Positions 7,820 through 16,063 are shown, numbered from the stretch's first letter. The stretch: 52,491 bases of DNA from an uncultured Prevotella sp. (GCA_946415245.1 CAMKRS010000012.1:1-52491); one strand, 5' to 3'. Made by a program: numbers and translations. Notes: generated from the letters alone by a model not told the origin.

Positions 7820-8884
7820 TTCGGAAATATATTCAGGCTGACGACCTTTGGCGAGAGTCATGGTGAGGCCATTGGTGGTGTTGTCGACGGCATGCCTGCT
7901 GGCATCGACATCGACATGGACTTTATCCAGCAGGAGTTGAACCGTCGTCGCCCAGGACAGAGCAAGATCACCACCTCGCGTCAGGAACCCGATCAGGTGG
8001 AACTGCTCAGCGGTGTCTTCGAGGGTAAGTCGACGGGCTGTCCTATCGGCTTCATCGTACGTAATACCAACCAGCATTCGCAGGACTACGAGAACATGCG
8101 CAACGTGTTCCGTCCCTCACACGCCGACTACACTTATCAGCAGAAATACGGCATCCGCGACCATCGTGGCGGTGGCCGTTCATCTGCCCGCATCACCATC
8201 AGCCGTTGTGTGGGTGGTGCGCTAGCCAAACTGGTACTCAAAAAGCTGGGCATCAGCGTTCAGGCCTATACCTCGCAGGTGGGCAACATCGCCCTTGAGC
8301 GCGACTACCATCTCTACGACCTCTCACTGACGGAGACCAATGCCGTGCGCTGTCCGGATGCCAAGAAAGCCGCTGAGATGGAAGCCCTCATTACCCAGGT
8401 GAAGGGCGAGGGCGATACCATCGGAGGTGTCATCACCTGCGTCATCAAGGGTTGTCCTGCTGGCTTGGGATCACCAGAGTTTGGCAAATTGCATGCCGAC
8501 CTGGGCGCTGCCATGCTGAGCATCAACGCCGTGAAGGGTTTCGAATATGGCGAGGGCTTTGAGGGTGTCACCGCCCGTGGCTCTGAGCAGAACGATATCA
8601 TTACCCCAGGTCCCAATGGCATTACCACTGCCACCAATCACAGCGGTGGTATTCAGGGGGGCATCAGCAATGGTCAGGATATCTATTTCCGTGTGGCCTT
8701 CAAACCCGTTGCCACGCTGTTGATGGAACAGAACACCGTTGATATCGAGGGCAATCCCACGACCTTAACAGCCAAAGGGCGTCATGATCCGTGTGTATTG
8801 CCCAGAGCGGTGCCTGTGGTGGAAGCAATGGCAGCTATGACCATTTTAGACCACTTTATGTTCCATAATGACATAAAAGTCTGA
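7811..8884 (+). CDS. aroC: Chorismate synthase
   Basis: A 357-residue enzyme that converts 5-enolpyruvylshikimate-3-phosphate to chorismate with reduced FMN, the last step of the shikimate pathway. Recognisable signatures are [19 protein letters not shown] at the N terminus, [17 protein letters not shown] in the middle and [20 protein letters not shown] near the C terminus. The start is a GTG (7811) that is itself part of a short tandem repeat; no ATG lies at the expected N terminus, and the first residues MNSFGNIF align with the family. It is downstream of the slyD-like gene in the same orientation. Confidence 0.96.
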   Translation: MNSFGNIFRLTTFGESHGEAIGGVVDGMPAGIDIDMDFIQQELNRRRPGQSKITTSRQEPDQVELLSGVFEGKSTGCPIGFIVRNTNQHSQDYENMRNVFRPSHADYTYQQKYGIRDHRGGGRSSARITISRCVGGALAKLVLKKLGISVQAYTSQVGNIALERDYHLYDLSLTETNAVRCPDAKKAAEMEALITQVKGEGDTIGGVITCVIKGCPAGLGSPEFGKLHADLGAAMLSINAVKGFEYGEGFEGVTARGSEQNDIITPGPNGITTATNHSGGIQGGISNGQDIYFRVAFKPVATLLMEQNTVDIEGNPTTLTAKGRHDPCVLPRAVPVVEAMAAMTILDHFMFHNDIKV

Positions 8885-8921
8885 TTTATAAGGTTTTTCT
8901 CACAAGTTTTCGTTAAAATAC

Positions 8922-8952
8922 TTGCAACTTTCAAATATTACACGTATATTTG
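8922..8952 (+). promoter_or_regulatory. Promoter of candidate small RNA 1 (TTG-20-TATATTTG)
   Basis: TTG at 8922-8924, a 20-nt spacer, then TATATTTG at 8945-8952. No coding frame follows within 100 nt, but a strong terminator does. Confidence 0.7.
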
Positions 8953-8957
8953 CACAG

Positions 8958-9051
8958 CATTCGAGGGTTTGTGAAAATCCCGAAATGCTTAGTTAAGTCT
9001 AGTTTAGTTTTTGTGTTGGTTGAGGGCTGCCGATTGGCAGCCCTCAGTTTT
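8958..9051 (+). ncRNA. Candidate small RNA 1, about 94 nt
   Basis: The unit runs from a full-consensus promoter to an intrinsic terminator at 9021-9051. Its 5' part can fold as GCATT...AATGC with an inner GGG/CCC pairing; the middle is a U/G-rich stretch (TAGTTTAGTTTTTGTGTTGG). The size and layout match candidate small RNA 2 at 12808-12901, which also has TTAGTTTTTT and GTTGGTTAG in the middle. No plausible protein is encoded. It could belong to a Bacteroidales small RNA family such as Bacteroidales-1, but I cannot verify that. Expression is inferred. Confidence 0.6.
9021..9051 (+). terminator. Intrinsic terminator
   Basis: A perfect 11-bp stem (TGAGGGCTGCC / GGCAGCCCTCA) with a GATT loop is followed by GTTTTT. 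It ends candidate small RNA 1 and any read-through from aroC. Confidence 0.88.
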
Positions 9052-9074
9052 TCCATCACAAAAGAAACCACGAC

Positions 9075-10313
9075 TCAGTCGCGTGCAATCCTGCGTTTGA
9101 TCTTCTCGATGCCCTTCAACAGGTCCTCCGTAGGCTCAATGATATTTTCACCGCCCCAGAAATCAGGATCATCGAAATAGATCACCTTGTCATAGAAATT
9201 ATCCTTACGGTTAAAGGTGTCGCGGATCTTGATGGGCTTGACGTCCTTCCCTTCCTTGCGGTCAGTCACCACCAGCTCTGAGATCACCGTGAAGTTCGAC
9301 TTGAAGAGTTTCCGCTTCCAGTCACAACGGAATCGGATCACATTGCGGATATAATTGATGCGCGTCACACCGTTGTCTGTCTTGTAGTCGATATAAATCG
9401 ACAACTCGTGAGGCGTGAATCTGAGGCTAAAAGGCTTCTTACGCAGGATCATCTGCGTCACCTTCTCAGGACTGCTCATGTCCAAGGTCAGGTCGATACG
9501 CGTAAAGGCCAGCGTCTCCTGATCGATATACAGACGTCCGCGGAACAGCGCATAATCCTGCGCATACAGAGGGGCGATCTCCACCACATACTGGTTGCGG
9601 TCGTCAGCCCTGCTCATCGATGCATAACGGAAGCTGTAATGGTTGAGTTCCTCCACATCCAACAGGATATCCTTCTCCTTCACCACATCGAGGATGATAG
9701 GCAGCACCGGACCACCCTGCAACTTCACCGAGAGCGTGTCGCTGGGACGCTGGCTCAACAGTCTGCGACCCTTCAGGATCTCCACACCGTCACGCCAGTC
9801 GTTCTTGTCGTAGGCCGACTTATACACATCCACCACACCCTCTGAAATAGATGTGAAATGGCCGCGTTTCTCCACCGTCTCGCGATAGAAGCCACGCAAC
9901 AGGTTGGGCACGTTGGGATAGTTGTCGCTGATCTTCTCCATCGCCTTCAGCACCAGATCCTTAGCATCGGCACCCTGCACGACGATCTCACTGAGCATCA
10001 CCGTACTGGGTTCCATCCTCACCTCTACCCTCACGCCGTTCATGGCTGCAGCAGAGAGATACTGCGTCTTATAGCCCAGACACGAGAAGGCCACCCGCTC
10101 AGGGGCTTTGGGCAGCTTGAGCACAAACTCTCCCATCTCGTTGGTCACCGTACCCACGTTCCTGTCTGTCACACTCACATGGGCCATCGGCTTACGGGTC
10201 TTGGCATCCGTCACCTTACCACTCAGGGTCCAGACGGCTGCATCCTGTGCCAACGCACACAGGCTGCTCAGCCAGAATACTAGCAATAATTGGCATAACC
10301 TTTTCATTTCCAT
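9075..10313 (-). CDS. Carboxypeptidase-regulatory-like domain protein, exported
   Basis: A 412-residue protein with a signal peptide (KRLCQLLLVFWLSSLCALAQ). Residues about 28-110 form a carboxypeptidase D regulatory-like beta-sandwich: LSGKVTDAKTRKPMAHVSV, VGTVTNEMGEFVLKLP, ERVAFSCLGYKTQ. After a MLSEIVVQGADAKDLV hinge, like the start of TonB-plug-type proteins, comes a roughly 280-residue region (FYRETVEKRGHFTSISEGVVDVYKSA and beyond) seen in Bacteroidota envelope proteins of unknown role. It is probably periplasmic or outer-membrane associated. A second start 6 nt downstream (10305-10307) is equally possible. It stands alone, convergent with the aroC/small RNA unit. Confidence 0.8.
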   Translation of the reverse strand: MEMKRLCQLLLVFWLSSLCALAQDAAVWTLSGKVTDAKTRKPMAHVSVTDRNVGTVTNEMGEFVLKLPKAPERVAFSCLGYKTQYLSAAAMNGVRVEVRMEPSTVMLSEIVVQGADAKDLVLKAMEKISDNYPNVPNLLRGFYRETVEKRGHFTSISEGVVDVYKSAYDKNDWRDGVEILKGRRLLSQRPSDTLSVKLQGGPVLPIILDVVKEKDILLDVEELNHYSFRYASMSRADDRNQYVVEIAPLYAQDYALFRGRLYIDQETLAFTRIDLTLDMSSPEKVTQMILRKKPFSLRFTPHELSIYIDYKTDNGVTRINYIRNVIRFRCDWKRKLFKSNFTVISELVVTDRKEGKDVKPIKIRDTFNRKDNFYDKVIYFDDPDFWGGENIIEPTEDLLKGIEKIKRRIARD

Positions 10314-10334
10314 TTCTCCTTTCTTATCTTAATT

Positions 10335-11243
10335 TTAATCTATCACGCCAATGATCTCCTGCACCGATTTGCACCCATGACTGTCGAGCCAGTCGTTGAT
10401 ACCGTCGCGCACCTTGATGCTCACGGTAGGATCGAGGAAGTTGGCAGTGCCGATCTCAATGGCAGTGGCACCCGCCATCAGGAATTCTATGGCATCCTTC
10501 GCTGTGCAGATGCCACCCAGACCCACCACGGGAATCTTCACCGCCTTGGCCACCTGCCACACCATCCTCAGGGCCACGGGCTTCACAGCAGGACCGCTCA
10601 GTCCACCAGTATTGATGCTCAGCAGTGTCTTGCGCTTCTCAATGTCGATGGCCATACCCATCAGCGTATTGATGAGCGACACACTGTCGGCACCCTCCAC
10701 CTCTACGGCACGGGCTATCTCAGAGATATTCGTCACGTTGGGCGAGAGTTTCACGATCAGCGTCTTGTGATACCGCTCACGCACGGCCTTCACCACACTC
10801 GACGCCCCAGCACAGGTCACGCCGAAGGCCATACCGCCGTCCTTCACATTCGGACACGAGATATTCAGTTCGATGGCGGGAATCTTCTCCAGCGCGTCGA
10901 TACGGGCAGCACACTCGGCATAGTCCTCAGGCGACGACCCGCTCACGTTGACGATCATATTTGTGTCGATATCCTTGATCTGGGGGTAGATCTTCTTACA
11001 GAAATAGTCCACGCCCTTGTTTTGCAGACCCACGCAGTTCAGCATTCCACTGGCCGTCTCCGCCATCCTGGGGTAGTCATTGCCCTCGCGGGGCTTCAGC
11101 GTCGTACCCTTCACGATAATGCCGCCAATACCGTCCAACGGCATCAGGTCGGCAAACTCCAGACCGTAGCCGAAGGTGCCAGAGGCCGTCATCACGGGAT
11201 TCTTCAGCGCCAGATCCTTGATCTTTACATCTAGTCTTGCCAT
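10335..11243 (-). CDS. pyrD: Dihydroorotate dehydrogenase B, catalytic subunit
   Basis: A 302-residue FMN enzyme that oxidises dihydroorotate to orotate in pyrimidine synthesis. It shows the class 1 pattern: [17 protein letters not shown] at the N terminus, [19 protein letters not shown] containing the catalytic cysteine of class 1 enzymes, [27 protein letters not shown], and [21 protein letters not shown] in the phosphate-binding region. It overlaps pyrK upstream by 13 nt, so the two subunits of the type 1B (NAD-linked) heterotetramer are made from one message. Confidence 0.96.
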   Translation of the reverse strand: MARLDVKIKDLALKNPVMTASGTFGYGLEFADLMPLDGIGGIIVKGTTLKPREGNDYPRMAETASGMLNCVGLQNKGVDYFCKKIYPQIKDIDTNMIVNVSGSSPEDYAECAARIDALEKIPAIELNISCPNVKDGGMAFGVTCAGASSVVKAVRERYHKTLIVKLSPNVTNISEIARAVEVEGADSVSLINTLMGMAIDIEKRKTLLSINTGGLSGPAVKPVALRMVWQVAKAVKIPVVGLGGICTAKDAIEFLMAGATAIEIGTANFLDPTVSIKVRDGINDWLDSHGCKSVQEIIGVID

Positions 11244-12007
11244 AACAGTCTTCGTATATTAAACACGGGTCCTTCCTTACACACACACAGATTGCCCTCG
11301 GTGGTCTTCTCCACACAACAGAGACAGGCACCCAGTCCGCAGGCCATCAGGTTCTCCAGCGATGCCTCGCACTCGGTATTCGCCTGACGCGCATAGCGGG
11401 CCACCGCCTTCATCATCGGCGTAGGACCACACGTGGCGATATGGTCAAACTGCTCTTTCTGCAACAGCGAGTGCTGGGTCACAAACCCCTTCTCGCCCTC
11501 AGAGCCGTCCTCTGTCGTCACGCACACACGACCATACTTCCGAAACACATCCAGCATCAGCAGATCCTTGGCCGTTCTGGCACCCAGCAGGAACGTGGGC
11601 TCACAACCCATCTTCTTCATCTCGGCACCCATATAGAGCAACGGCGCCACTCCTACGCCACCGCCTACCAGCAGAATCCGTTCTGCCTGCTTCTGGGGCA
11701 TCGTAAAGCCGTTGCCCAAGGGCAGCAGACAGTTCAAGGTGTCGCCCTTCTGGAGCCTCGACAACTGTCGTGTGCCATCGCCCACCACCGCCACCAGCAA
11801 CCAGAGTTCGTTGGCCTCTGTATCCACGAAATTAATAGAGATAGGCCTGCGCAGGAAGGTCGTCGGAGAACCGTCCACCCGGATTTCCACAAACTGTCCG
11901 GGCAGCATCTCAGGCAACGGCTTGTCGTCCGTCAGTCTGATGAGCACATAACGCTCATGGATCCTTTCCACCGCCTTCACCGTGAGGTCCAGTAAATATT
12001 TCTTCAT
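11231..12007 (-). CDS. pyrK: Dihydroorotate dehydrogenase B, electron transfer subunit
   Basis: A 258-residue FAD and iron-sulphur protein that passes electrons from PyrD to NAD+. The N-terminal half has a ferredoxin-reductase-like FAD domain ([21 protein letters not shown]). The middle NAD-binding part has [20 protein letters not shown]. The C-terminal 2Fe-2S ligands are in [14 protein letters not shown] and CVCKEGP. The length agrees with the family (about 255-260). It is first in the pyrK-pyrD operon and overlaps pyrD by 13 nt, which suggests translational coupling. Confidence 0.95.
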   Translation of the reverse strand: MKKYLLDLTVKAVERIHERYVLIRLTDDKPLPEMLPGQFVEIRVDGSPTTFLRRPISINFVDTEANELWLLVAVVGDGTRQLSRLQKGDTLNCLLPLGNGFTMPQKQAERILLVGGGVGVAPLLYMGAEMKKMGCEPTFLLGARTAKDLLMLDVFRKYGRVCVTTEDGSEGEKGFVTQHSLLQKEQFDHIATCGPTPMMKAVARYARQANTECEASLENLMACGLGACLCCVEKTTEGNLCVCKEGPVFNIRRLLWQD

Positions 12008-12083
12008 ATCATCATCTAATTACGCTGCAAAGTTAATCAAATATTTGCAGAAATGCAAGTATCTGCGGAGTTTTATGCCTGTT

Positions 12084-12639
12084 TCATACCTGATAGGGAT
12101 GGTATTCAAGTCCGAAGACATCCGCAACACTTGGCAGGGCTCACGCCAGGCACACCACTGATCAACTTGCCCTTACCGCCTTTCGTCTTCTGCAGATAGT
12201 AGGCGCCGTTGAGTGTGGCCATACGTCCAGCCACCTCGCTCATAGGCTGCAACAGGGGCAGTGAGCCGTTGGGCAGTTGCACGGTCTCATAGGCCAGACA
12301 TACGGCTCCGCTCTTCAGCATAGCCTCCGTCAGTTCCTTCTCGCATGCGAAATGGAAATAGGTGAACAACAGCTGTCCTGGGCGCACCAGTTCATACTCC
12401 GGCTCTATGGGTTCCTTCACTTTCACAATCATGTCGCACTCACGATAGACGGCCTCGATGGTGGGCAGGATCCTGGCTCCAGCCTTCACATAGTCGTCGT
12501 CAGCAAATCCACTACCCTCACCAGCGGTGTGCTGCACGCTCACCTCATGGCCTCTTCGTGCCAGTTCTGCTACTCCCGCAGGTGTCATGCCCACGCGGTT
12601 CTCATTGTTCTTAATCTCCTTGGGAATTCCTACTTTCAT
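12084..12639 (-). pseudogene. ald: Alanine dehydrogenase reduced to its two ends
   Basis: The start at 12637-12639 opens MKVGIPKEIKNNENRVGMTP, the canonical N terminus, and about 178 codons match well up to KLISGVPGVSPAK. The frame then stops after a few nonsense residues (CCGCLRT). One base shifted, the DNA continues VADVFGLEYHPYQV and a stop at 12084-12086, which reads like the normal C terminus of the enzyme. About 180 residues of the NAD-binding domain between these ends are missing, so an internal deletion has joined the ends out of frame. The product cannot be an active NAD-dependent alanine dehydrogenase. The family assignment is firm; the C-terminal remnant is my inference. Confidence 0.85.
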
Positions 12640-12771
12640 AATCGTATCGTTTTTGTTACACATATTTCATGGTGCGAATATACAAAAAAATCTCTTACGT
12701 TGTTCTTTTTATTACATAATTTTATTTAAAATCTTGTTTGCTGAAAGAATATGGCGATTCGCTGAATGAAT

Positions 12772-12802
12772 TTGCTGGAGCCAGAAACTCACTGTACCTT
12801 TG
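12772..12802 (+). promoter_or_regulatory. Promoter of candidate small RNA 2 (TTG-20-TACCTTTG)
   Basis: TTG at 12772-12774, exactly 20 nt, then TACCTTTG at 12795-12802 followed by CA. The same geometry is seen at candidate small RNA 1. Confidence 0.72.
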
Positions 12803-12807
12803 CATCG

Positions 12808-12901
12808 TCAAAACAAGGAAAGTTAGTTTTTTCATACATAGTTGGTTAGTAATTAGTTGGTTATTTAAGTACCCTTTAGGCTCGCAGCGGCGAGCCTTTT
12901 T
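12808..12901 (+). ncRNA. Candidate small RNA 2, about 94 nt
   Basis: A promoter-to-terminator unit without a credible reading frame. It contains AGTTAGTTTTTTCATAC, AGTTGGTTAG and a second TTAGTTGGTTA, then a GC-rich terminator hairpin. Its total length and the T/G-rich centre resemble candidate small RNA 1. It lies between the ald remnant and the convergent gene at 12914-13999, whose 3' end it approaches within 15 nt. Function unknown. Confidence 0.6.
12879..12901 (+). terminator. Intrinsic terminator
   Basis: The stem GGCTCGC / GCGAGCC with an AGCG loop is followed by TTTTT (12897-12901). It ends candidate small RNA 2. Confidence 0.85.
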
Positions 12902-12913
12902 CATTGCCTCCAA

Positions 12914-13999
12914 TCATTCTCCTGTCTTCCAGAGTTCGTTGAGTTTCTGCTGTAGACCTGAGGGCAGAGCTGGAATGTTGTTGGTACGCTCAAACTGACG
13001 GATGTTCTGATACGTCATCTTCATCTTGTTCTGCTTCTTCAGTTGCTTCAGCTCTTCCTTATCGACGTAGGCGCGGTCGGTAGTAAAAACCTGAATACCC
13101 ATGACGGTATGGTCGAGGCTGCCGTCTTTCTGCACTTCGTCGTAACTGTCGATGAACTCCATCATTACATAGTCCTCGGGCCGTGACTTGCCATCGTCAT
13201 CGATACGGTAGATATAGAAAAATGAGTTCTGCTTGTTCTTTTTCTTGGCTTCCTTCTTGTCTTCCTTAGCTTTTTTCTTGGCATTGCCGCTGTTCTCCAG
13301 CCTGTTACTGGCCATCTTCTCAGCATCGAAGGTAATCCTACGTTGGTTGCCTTCATCAACGATATAGCCAATAGTACCCCTCGAGTCACTGATACGCTGG
13401 CGACCTGGATTCTCCTGTGTAATCTTGTATTTCGAGTTCTTGTTGTTCTTGATCCTGTCGACGGCACTCTGCATCGGCAGATGGCTGAGGCGGTTCATCG
13501 TGCCGCCCATAGCTGTTCCGACGATTGTCTTGATAATGCCATACTTGGCTTTCGACGCATTGGTGGTGCTGGTCTTGAGTTTCTTGGTCTTGACGTCATA
13601 GACATTATCGGTCATTCCCACACGGTAGTAGCCCATTCCTAATTCATCTGTGTACATATACATGCGGTAGTAGGTCTGCACATACACATACGGTTTCTTT
13701 TTCACCACGATCTCCGGCAGCCCGAAGTCGGCATCTTCAAGGACGATACTGCCGCTCTTGCCGTTCACCTTATAGAGTTTGGGCTTGTAGGCCACATGGC
13801 TCACGCTGATGGTGTCGGCTCCCTTCACATCTTCCAGCACACCGTCAATATCGGTGATGCCAATACATTTGGCATCGGTGGTCATTACTGAGACGTAGGG
13901 CACGGGCTCGCCGTCCTTGTCTATCGTACGGATTTTCTGCGCCTGTGCGCTCATGGTAGCCATCATGGCGACTACGACCATCAATAAGAACTTCTTCAT
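12914..13999 (-). CDS. Exported carboxypeptidase-regulatory-like protein of unknown function
   Basis: A 361-residue protein with a signal peptide (MKKFLLMVVVAMMATMSAQA). The N-terminal segment (KIRTIDKDGEPVPYVSVMT, ITDIDGVLEDVKGADTISV) looks like a carboxypeptidase-regulatory-like beta-sandwich of the kind found in Bacteroidota envelope proteins. The rest, with GYIVDEGNQRRITFDAEKM, a Lys-rich stretch (KKKAKEDKKEAKKKNK) and FIDSYDEVQKDGSLDHTVMG, is not recognised. An ATG six codons upstream is possible, but the -7 box at 14021-14030 would place transcription almost on it, favouring MKKFLL as the start. Confidence 0.78.
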   Translation of the reverse strand: MKKFLLMVVVAMMATMSAQAQKIRTIDKDGEPVPYVSVMTTDAKCIGITDIDGVLEDVKGADTISVSHVAYKPKLYKVNGKSGSIVLEDADFGLPEIVVKKKPYVYVQTYYRMYMYTDELGMGYYRVGMTDNVYDVKTKKLKTSTTNASKAKYGIIKTIVGTAMGGTMNRLSHLPMQSAVDRIKNNKNSKYKITQENPGRQRISDSRGTIGYIVDEGNQRRITFDAEKMASNRLENSGNAKKKAKEDKKEAKKKNKQNSFFYIYRIDDDGKSRPEDYVMMEFIDSYDEVQKDGSLDHTVMGIQVFTTDRAYVDKEELKQLKKQNKMKMTYQNIRQFERTNNIPALPSGLQQKLNELWKTGE

Positions 14000-14020
14000 T
14001 GCATCATTCATTTTCATATT

Positions 14021-14030
14021 GCAAAGGTAA
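14021..14030 (-). promoter_or_regulatory. -7 box for the gene at 12914-13999
   Basis: The minus strand reads TTACCTTTGC about 21 nt before the chosen start codon. It leaves a very short leader. Confidence 0.6.
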
Positions 14031-14235
14031 GGCTTTTTTCTAAAAAAACAGAAAATTACCCGGATTTTCTTGGAAAAAGTTTGTGGATTCGGATTTTCTG
14101 CTTATCTTTGCGGCGTGTTAAATCTAAAATATGGAGGACATAATATGGGAACAGATGCGAAAAGTATAAATTAAGTATTTATGGCTTCGAATTATCATAA
14201 AATCAGCATATATGTTGATTTTTAGCGCTATTTAT

Positions 14236-14266
14236 TTGGAATTATCAACTTTTATGTTTATTTTTG
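14236..14266 (+). promoter_or_regulatory. Promoter of the small XRE gene (TTG-20-TATTTTTG)
   Basis: TTG at 14236-14238, then 20 nt, then TATTTTTG at 14259-14266. It lies 47 nt before the ATG. The rest of the spacer back to about 14040 is AT-rich with no gene seen. Confidence 0.7.
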
Positions 14267-14313
14267 CAAACGAAATAAGACAATGAAAAGAAACTTATTG
14301 AAGGACAAGACTT

Positions 14314-14586
14314 ATGAAGACGAACAGAATTATGGACGAAATTCGTGGTTCTATCTCACCGGAGATGAAACTACAGATGGAGATGTCGGTGGCCATAGCC
14401 AATCGTATCTACGAAATCCTTGAAGCCAAGGGAATGACACAAAAGGATCTGGCAAAGCGTCTGGGTAAGACAGAGACAGAAGTAAGTCGCTGGCTCTCAG
14501 GCACTCATAACCTGACGCTGTCAACCATCTGCAAGATATCAGCAGCTCTTGAAGAGGAGCTCGTAACTGTTCCGCATCAACGATAA
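14314..14586 (+). CDS. XRE-family helix-turn-helix protein (antitoxin-like)
   Basis: A 90-residue DNA-binding protein. The HTH covers roughly residues 35-85: EAKGMTQKDLAKRLGKTETE, VSRWLSGTHNLTLSTICKI, a typical HTH_3 motif. The size and single-domain build resemble HigA/MqsA-type antitoxins or phage-like repressors. No toxin gene (RelE/HigB type) is adjacent: upstream is an AT-rich spacer and downstream is a repeat element. It may be an orphan antitoxin or a stand-alone regulator. Confidence 0.85.
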   Translation: MKTNRIMDEIRGSISPEMKLQMEMSVAIANRIYEILEAKGMTQKDLAKRLGKTETEVSRWLSGTHNLTLSTICKISAALEEELVTVPHQR

Positions 14587-14607
14587 GAAATAAATTGAGC
14601 CCTAAAA

Positions 14608-14771
14608 TGGTCATTATGGTCAATTGTCAATTGTCAATTGTCAATAAGAAATCTGGATTTGGGTCTATTTATTCAATTATAGTATAATATATAAATATAT
14701 TATACTATAATTGTCATATTTTACAATCTCCCAAAACGTTAATGACAAATGACAATTGACCATAATGACCA
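14608..14771. repeat. Hairpin element with perfect 22-bp terminal inverted repeats (MITE-like)
   Basis: Both ends carry the same 22 bp in opposite orientation: TGGTCATTATGGTCAATTGT plus CA at 14608-14629 and its complement at 14750-14771. Inside the left end the unit CAATTGT repeats several times. In the centre a 16-bp AT-rich palindrome (ATTATAGTATAATATA and complement, about 14677-14712) folds on itself. No target duplication was seen. It may be a MITE, a giant terminator for the XRE gene, or both. Confidence 0.75.
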
Positions 14772-14826
14772 CATCCACACATAATTTTGCTAGAAAAATC
14801 GAAGCGTGCTTTTTTTGAAGAATAAT

Positions 14827-14857
14827 TTGGAAGTGCTTTGAAATTTTTGTACCTTTG
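14827..14857 (+). promoter_or_regulatory. Promoter of the HU-like gene (TTG-20-TACCTTTG)
   Basis: TTG at 14827-14829, then 20 nt, then TACCTTTG at 14850-14857. It leaves a leader of about 170 nt before the HU start at 15035. Confidence 0.75.
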
Positions 14858-14859
14858 CA

Positions 14860-14937
14860 ATGTCAAAGAAAAAAGACGAAATTTGCGGCCTGCCTGAGCA
14901 ACAAAAATTGTCTGCGCGCGAGGCACCTGTTTCCTAG
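14860..14937 (+). CDS. Candidate 25-codon leader reading frame
   Basis: An ATG directly after the -7 box opens a 25-residue frame (MSKKKDEICGLPEQQK, then LSAREAPVS) that stops at 14935-14937, about 100 nt before the HU gene. It resembles nothing I recognise. It may be a short leader peptide, the remnant of a deleted gene that once used this promoter, or chance. Confidence 0.25.
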   Translation: MSKKKDEICGLPEQQKLSAREAPVS

Positions 14938-15034
14938 GCAAAGCCAAAAATGGAGATTTTTCAGAGACAAGTAAAAACAATTAACAATTTATTAACAATC
15001 AATTTATTAACCATTAAAAAGAAAGGATTAAATT

Positions 15035-15887
15035 ATGGCATTGAAAGTAAAAGCAGTTGAACGTAACATTAAGTTCACGAAGGATGAGAACGACCCCGGT
15101 GTGTGGCTATGTAATGCAGCCCGATCTGTACATTGCATTGAACCAGGCGAAGGTTATCAAGGAGGCAGCTCTGCGCTCGGGTGTGAGTCAGGGTGTGATG
15201 AAGGCCTGCTGGGATGCAGCCGGAGAAGTAATCAAGGCTTGGGCAACCGAGGGACATTCGGTAGCATTGCCCGGACTGGGTAGCATGCGATTCGGCCTGC
15301 GCGCCAAGAGTGTGGCAAAGGTGGAGGATGTGAAGACCTCGCTGATCTCAACCCGCCGTATCATCTTCACGCCTACTCAGGACCTGAAGGATGAGTTGGC
15401 TAATACCTCCATCCAGATTACCTGTTACGACCGCAACGGCGACGTTGTGAAGCGTGTGACCTCTGCAGACGCAGGAACCGTTGAGGACAACGAGGGTGAT
15501 GAGAACACCAACACCGAGAACGGTGGTAGCCAGAACGGCAGCCATAACAGCGGCGAGCAAGGCCAGCAGGGCAATCAGAACCAACAGAGCGGCTATGCGC
15601 TGACCATCGCAACCAGTGGTAGCGGTTCCGCAACCGTCACTCATGATGGTAACGCTGTAACCTCCGGTTCTACTCTGAACGAGGACGATGAGGTGGAGAT
15701 CAGCATCACGCCCGCTGAGGGTCAGGTGCCTACCGCATCCATCAACGGTTCGAGCATCGAACTGACTGAGGACAACGGTGTCTACACCGGTAGCTTCGCT
15801 ATGCCTGGACAGGCTTCTGCCCTCGTGATCAGCACGGGCGTCAGCGGTGAAGGTGGCGACGGTGGCGAAGGTCTGGATAAGGACTAA
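15035..15887 (+). pseudogene. HU-family DNA-binding protein with beta-sandwich C-terminal domain, frameshifted
   Basis: The start MALKVKAVERNIKFTKDEND is the usual N terminus of Bacteroidales HU-like proteins. At 15107 the frame must shift: GTG TGG then C then TAT GTA ATG, where family members read about W-R-Y-V-M. In the second frame the gene continues YVMQPDLYIALNQAKVIKEA, then GHSVALPGLGSMRFGLRAKS and SLISTRRIIFTP, the HU-fold DNA-binding core. An Asn/Gly/Gln/Glu-rich linker and a beta-sandwich of about 80 residues (YALTIATSGSGSATVT to ALVISTG) follow. Loss of two bases, or a sequencing error, is the simplest cause. Apart from that point the frame is intact, so the damage may be recent or artificial. 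Confidence 0.8.
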
Positions 15888-15895
15888 CGCTGCGC

Positions 15896-15927
15896 GAGTG
15901 AAGAGTGAAGAGTGAAGAGTGAAGAGT
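15896..15927 (+). repeat. Heptamer tandem repeat (GTGAAGA)
   Basis: More than four perfect copies of GTGAAGA lie between the HU-like stop and the small downstream gene. The same unit occurs at 23317-23345. Confidence 0.85.
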
Positions 15928-15935
15928 ATAGGGCC

Positions 15936-16049
15936 ATGAAAAAGCGTTTCATTGAGATTGCGGTGAAGGTTGTAGTAGCCGCGCTCACGGCCTTCCTGAC
16001 GGCCATCACAACGACCAGTTGCATGGGGTACGGACCGATTGCGCTCTAG
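15936..16049 (+). CDS. Smalltalk-like small hydrophobic protein
   Basis: A 37-residue protein beginning MKKRFIEIAVKVVVAALTAF and ending in TSCMGYGPIAL. It has one predicted hydrophobic helix after a basic N terminus. Its size, sequence style and place directly behind an HU-like gene match the small Bacteroidota family called smalltalk, often found between an HU-like gene and an amidase gene. Here no amidase follows. The TTTSC segment could serve as a lipobox. The function of the family is unknown. Confidence 0.7.
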   Translation: MKKRFIEIAVKVVVAALTAFLTAITTTSCMGYGPIAL

Positions 16050-16063
16050 GGAGCGCTGCGAAT

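Noticed and set aside
14313..14586. A toxin-antitoxin pair with the small XRE protein
   Set aside because: No toxin-like frame is found on either side; the upstream 250 bp contain only short random frames.
15896..15927. CRISPR-like repeats
   Set aside because: The units are 7 bp in direct tandem without spacers; this and the other stutter tracts are not CRISPR arrays and no cas genes are present.
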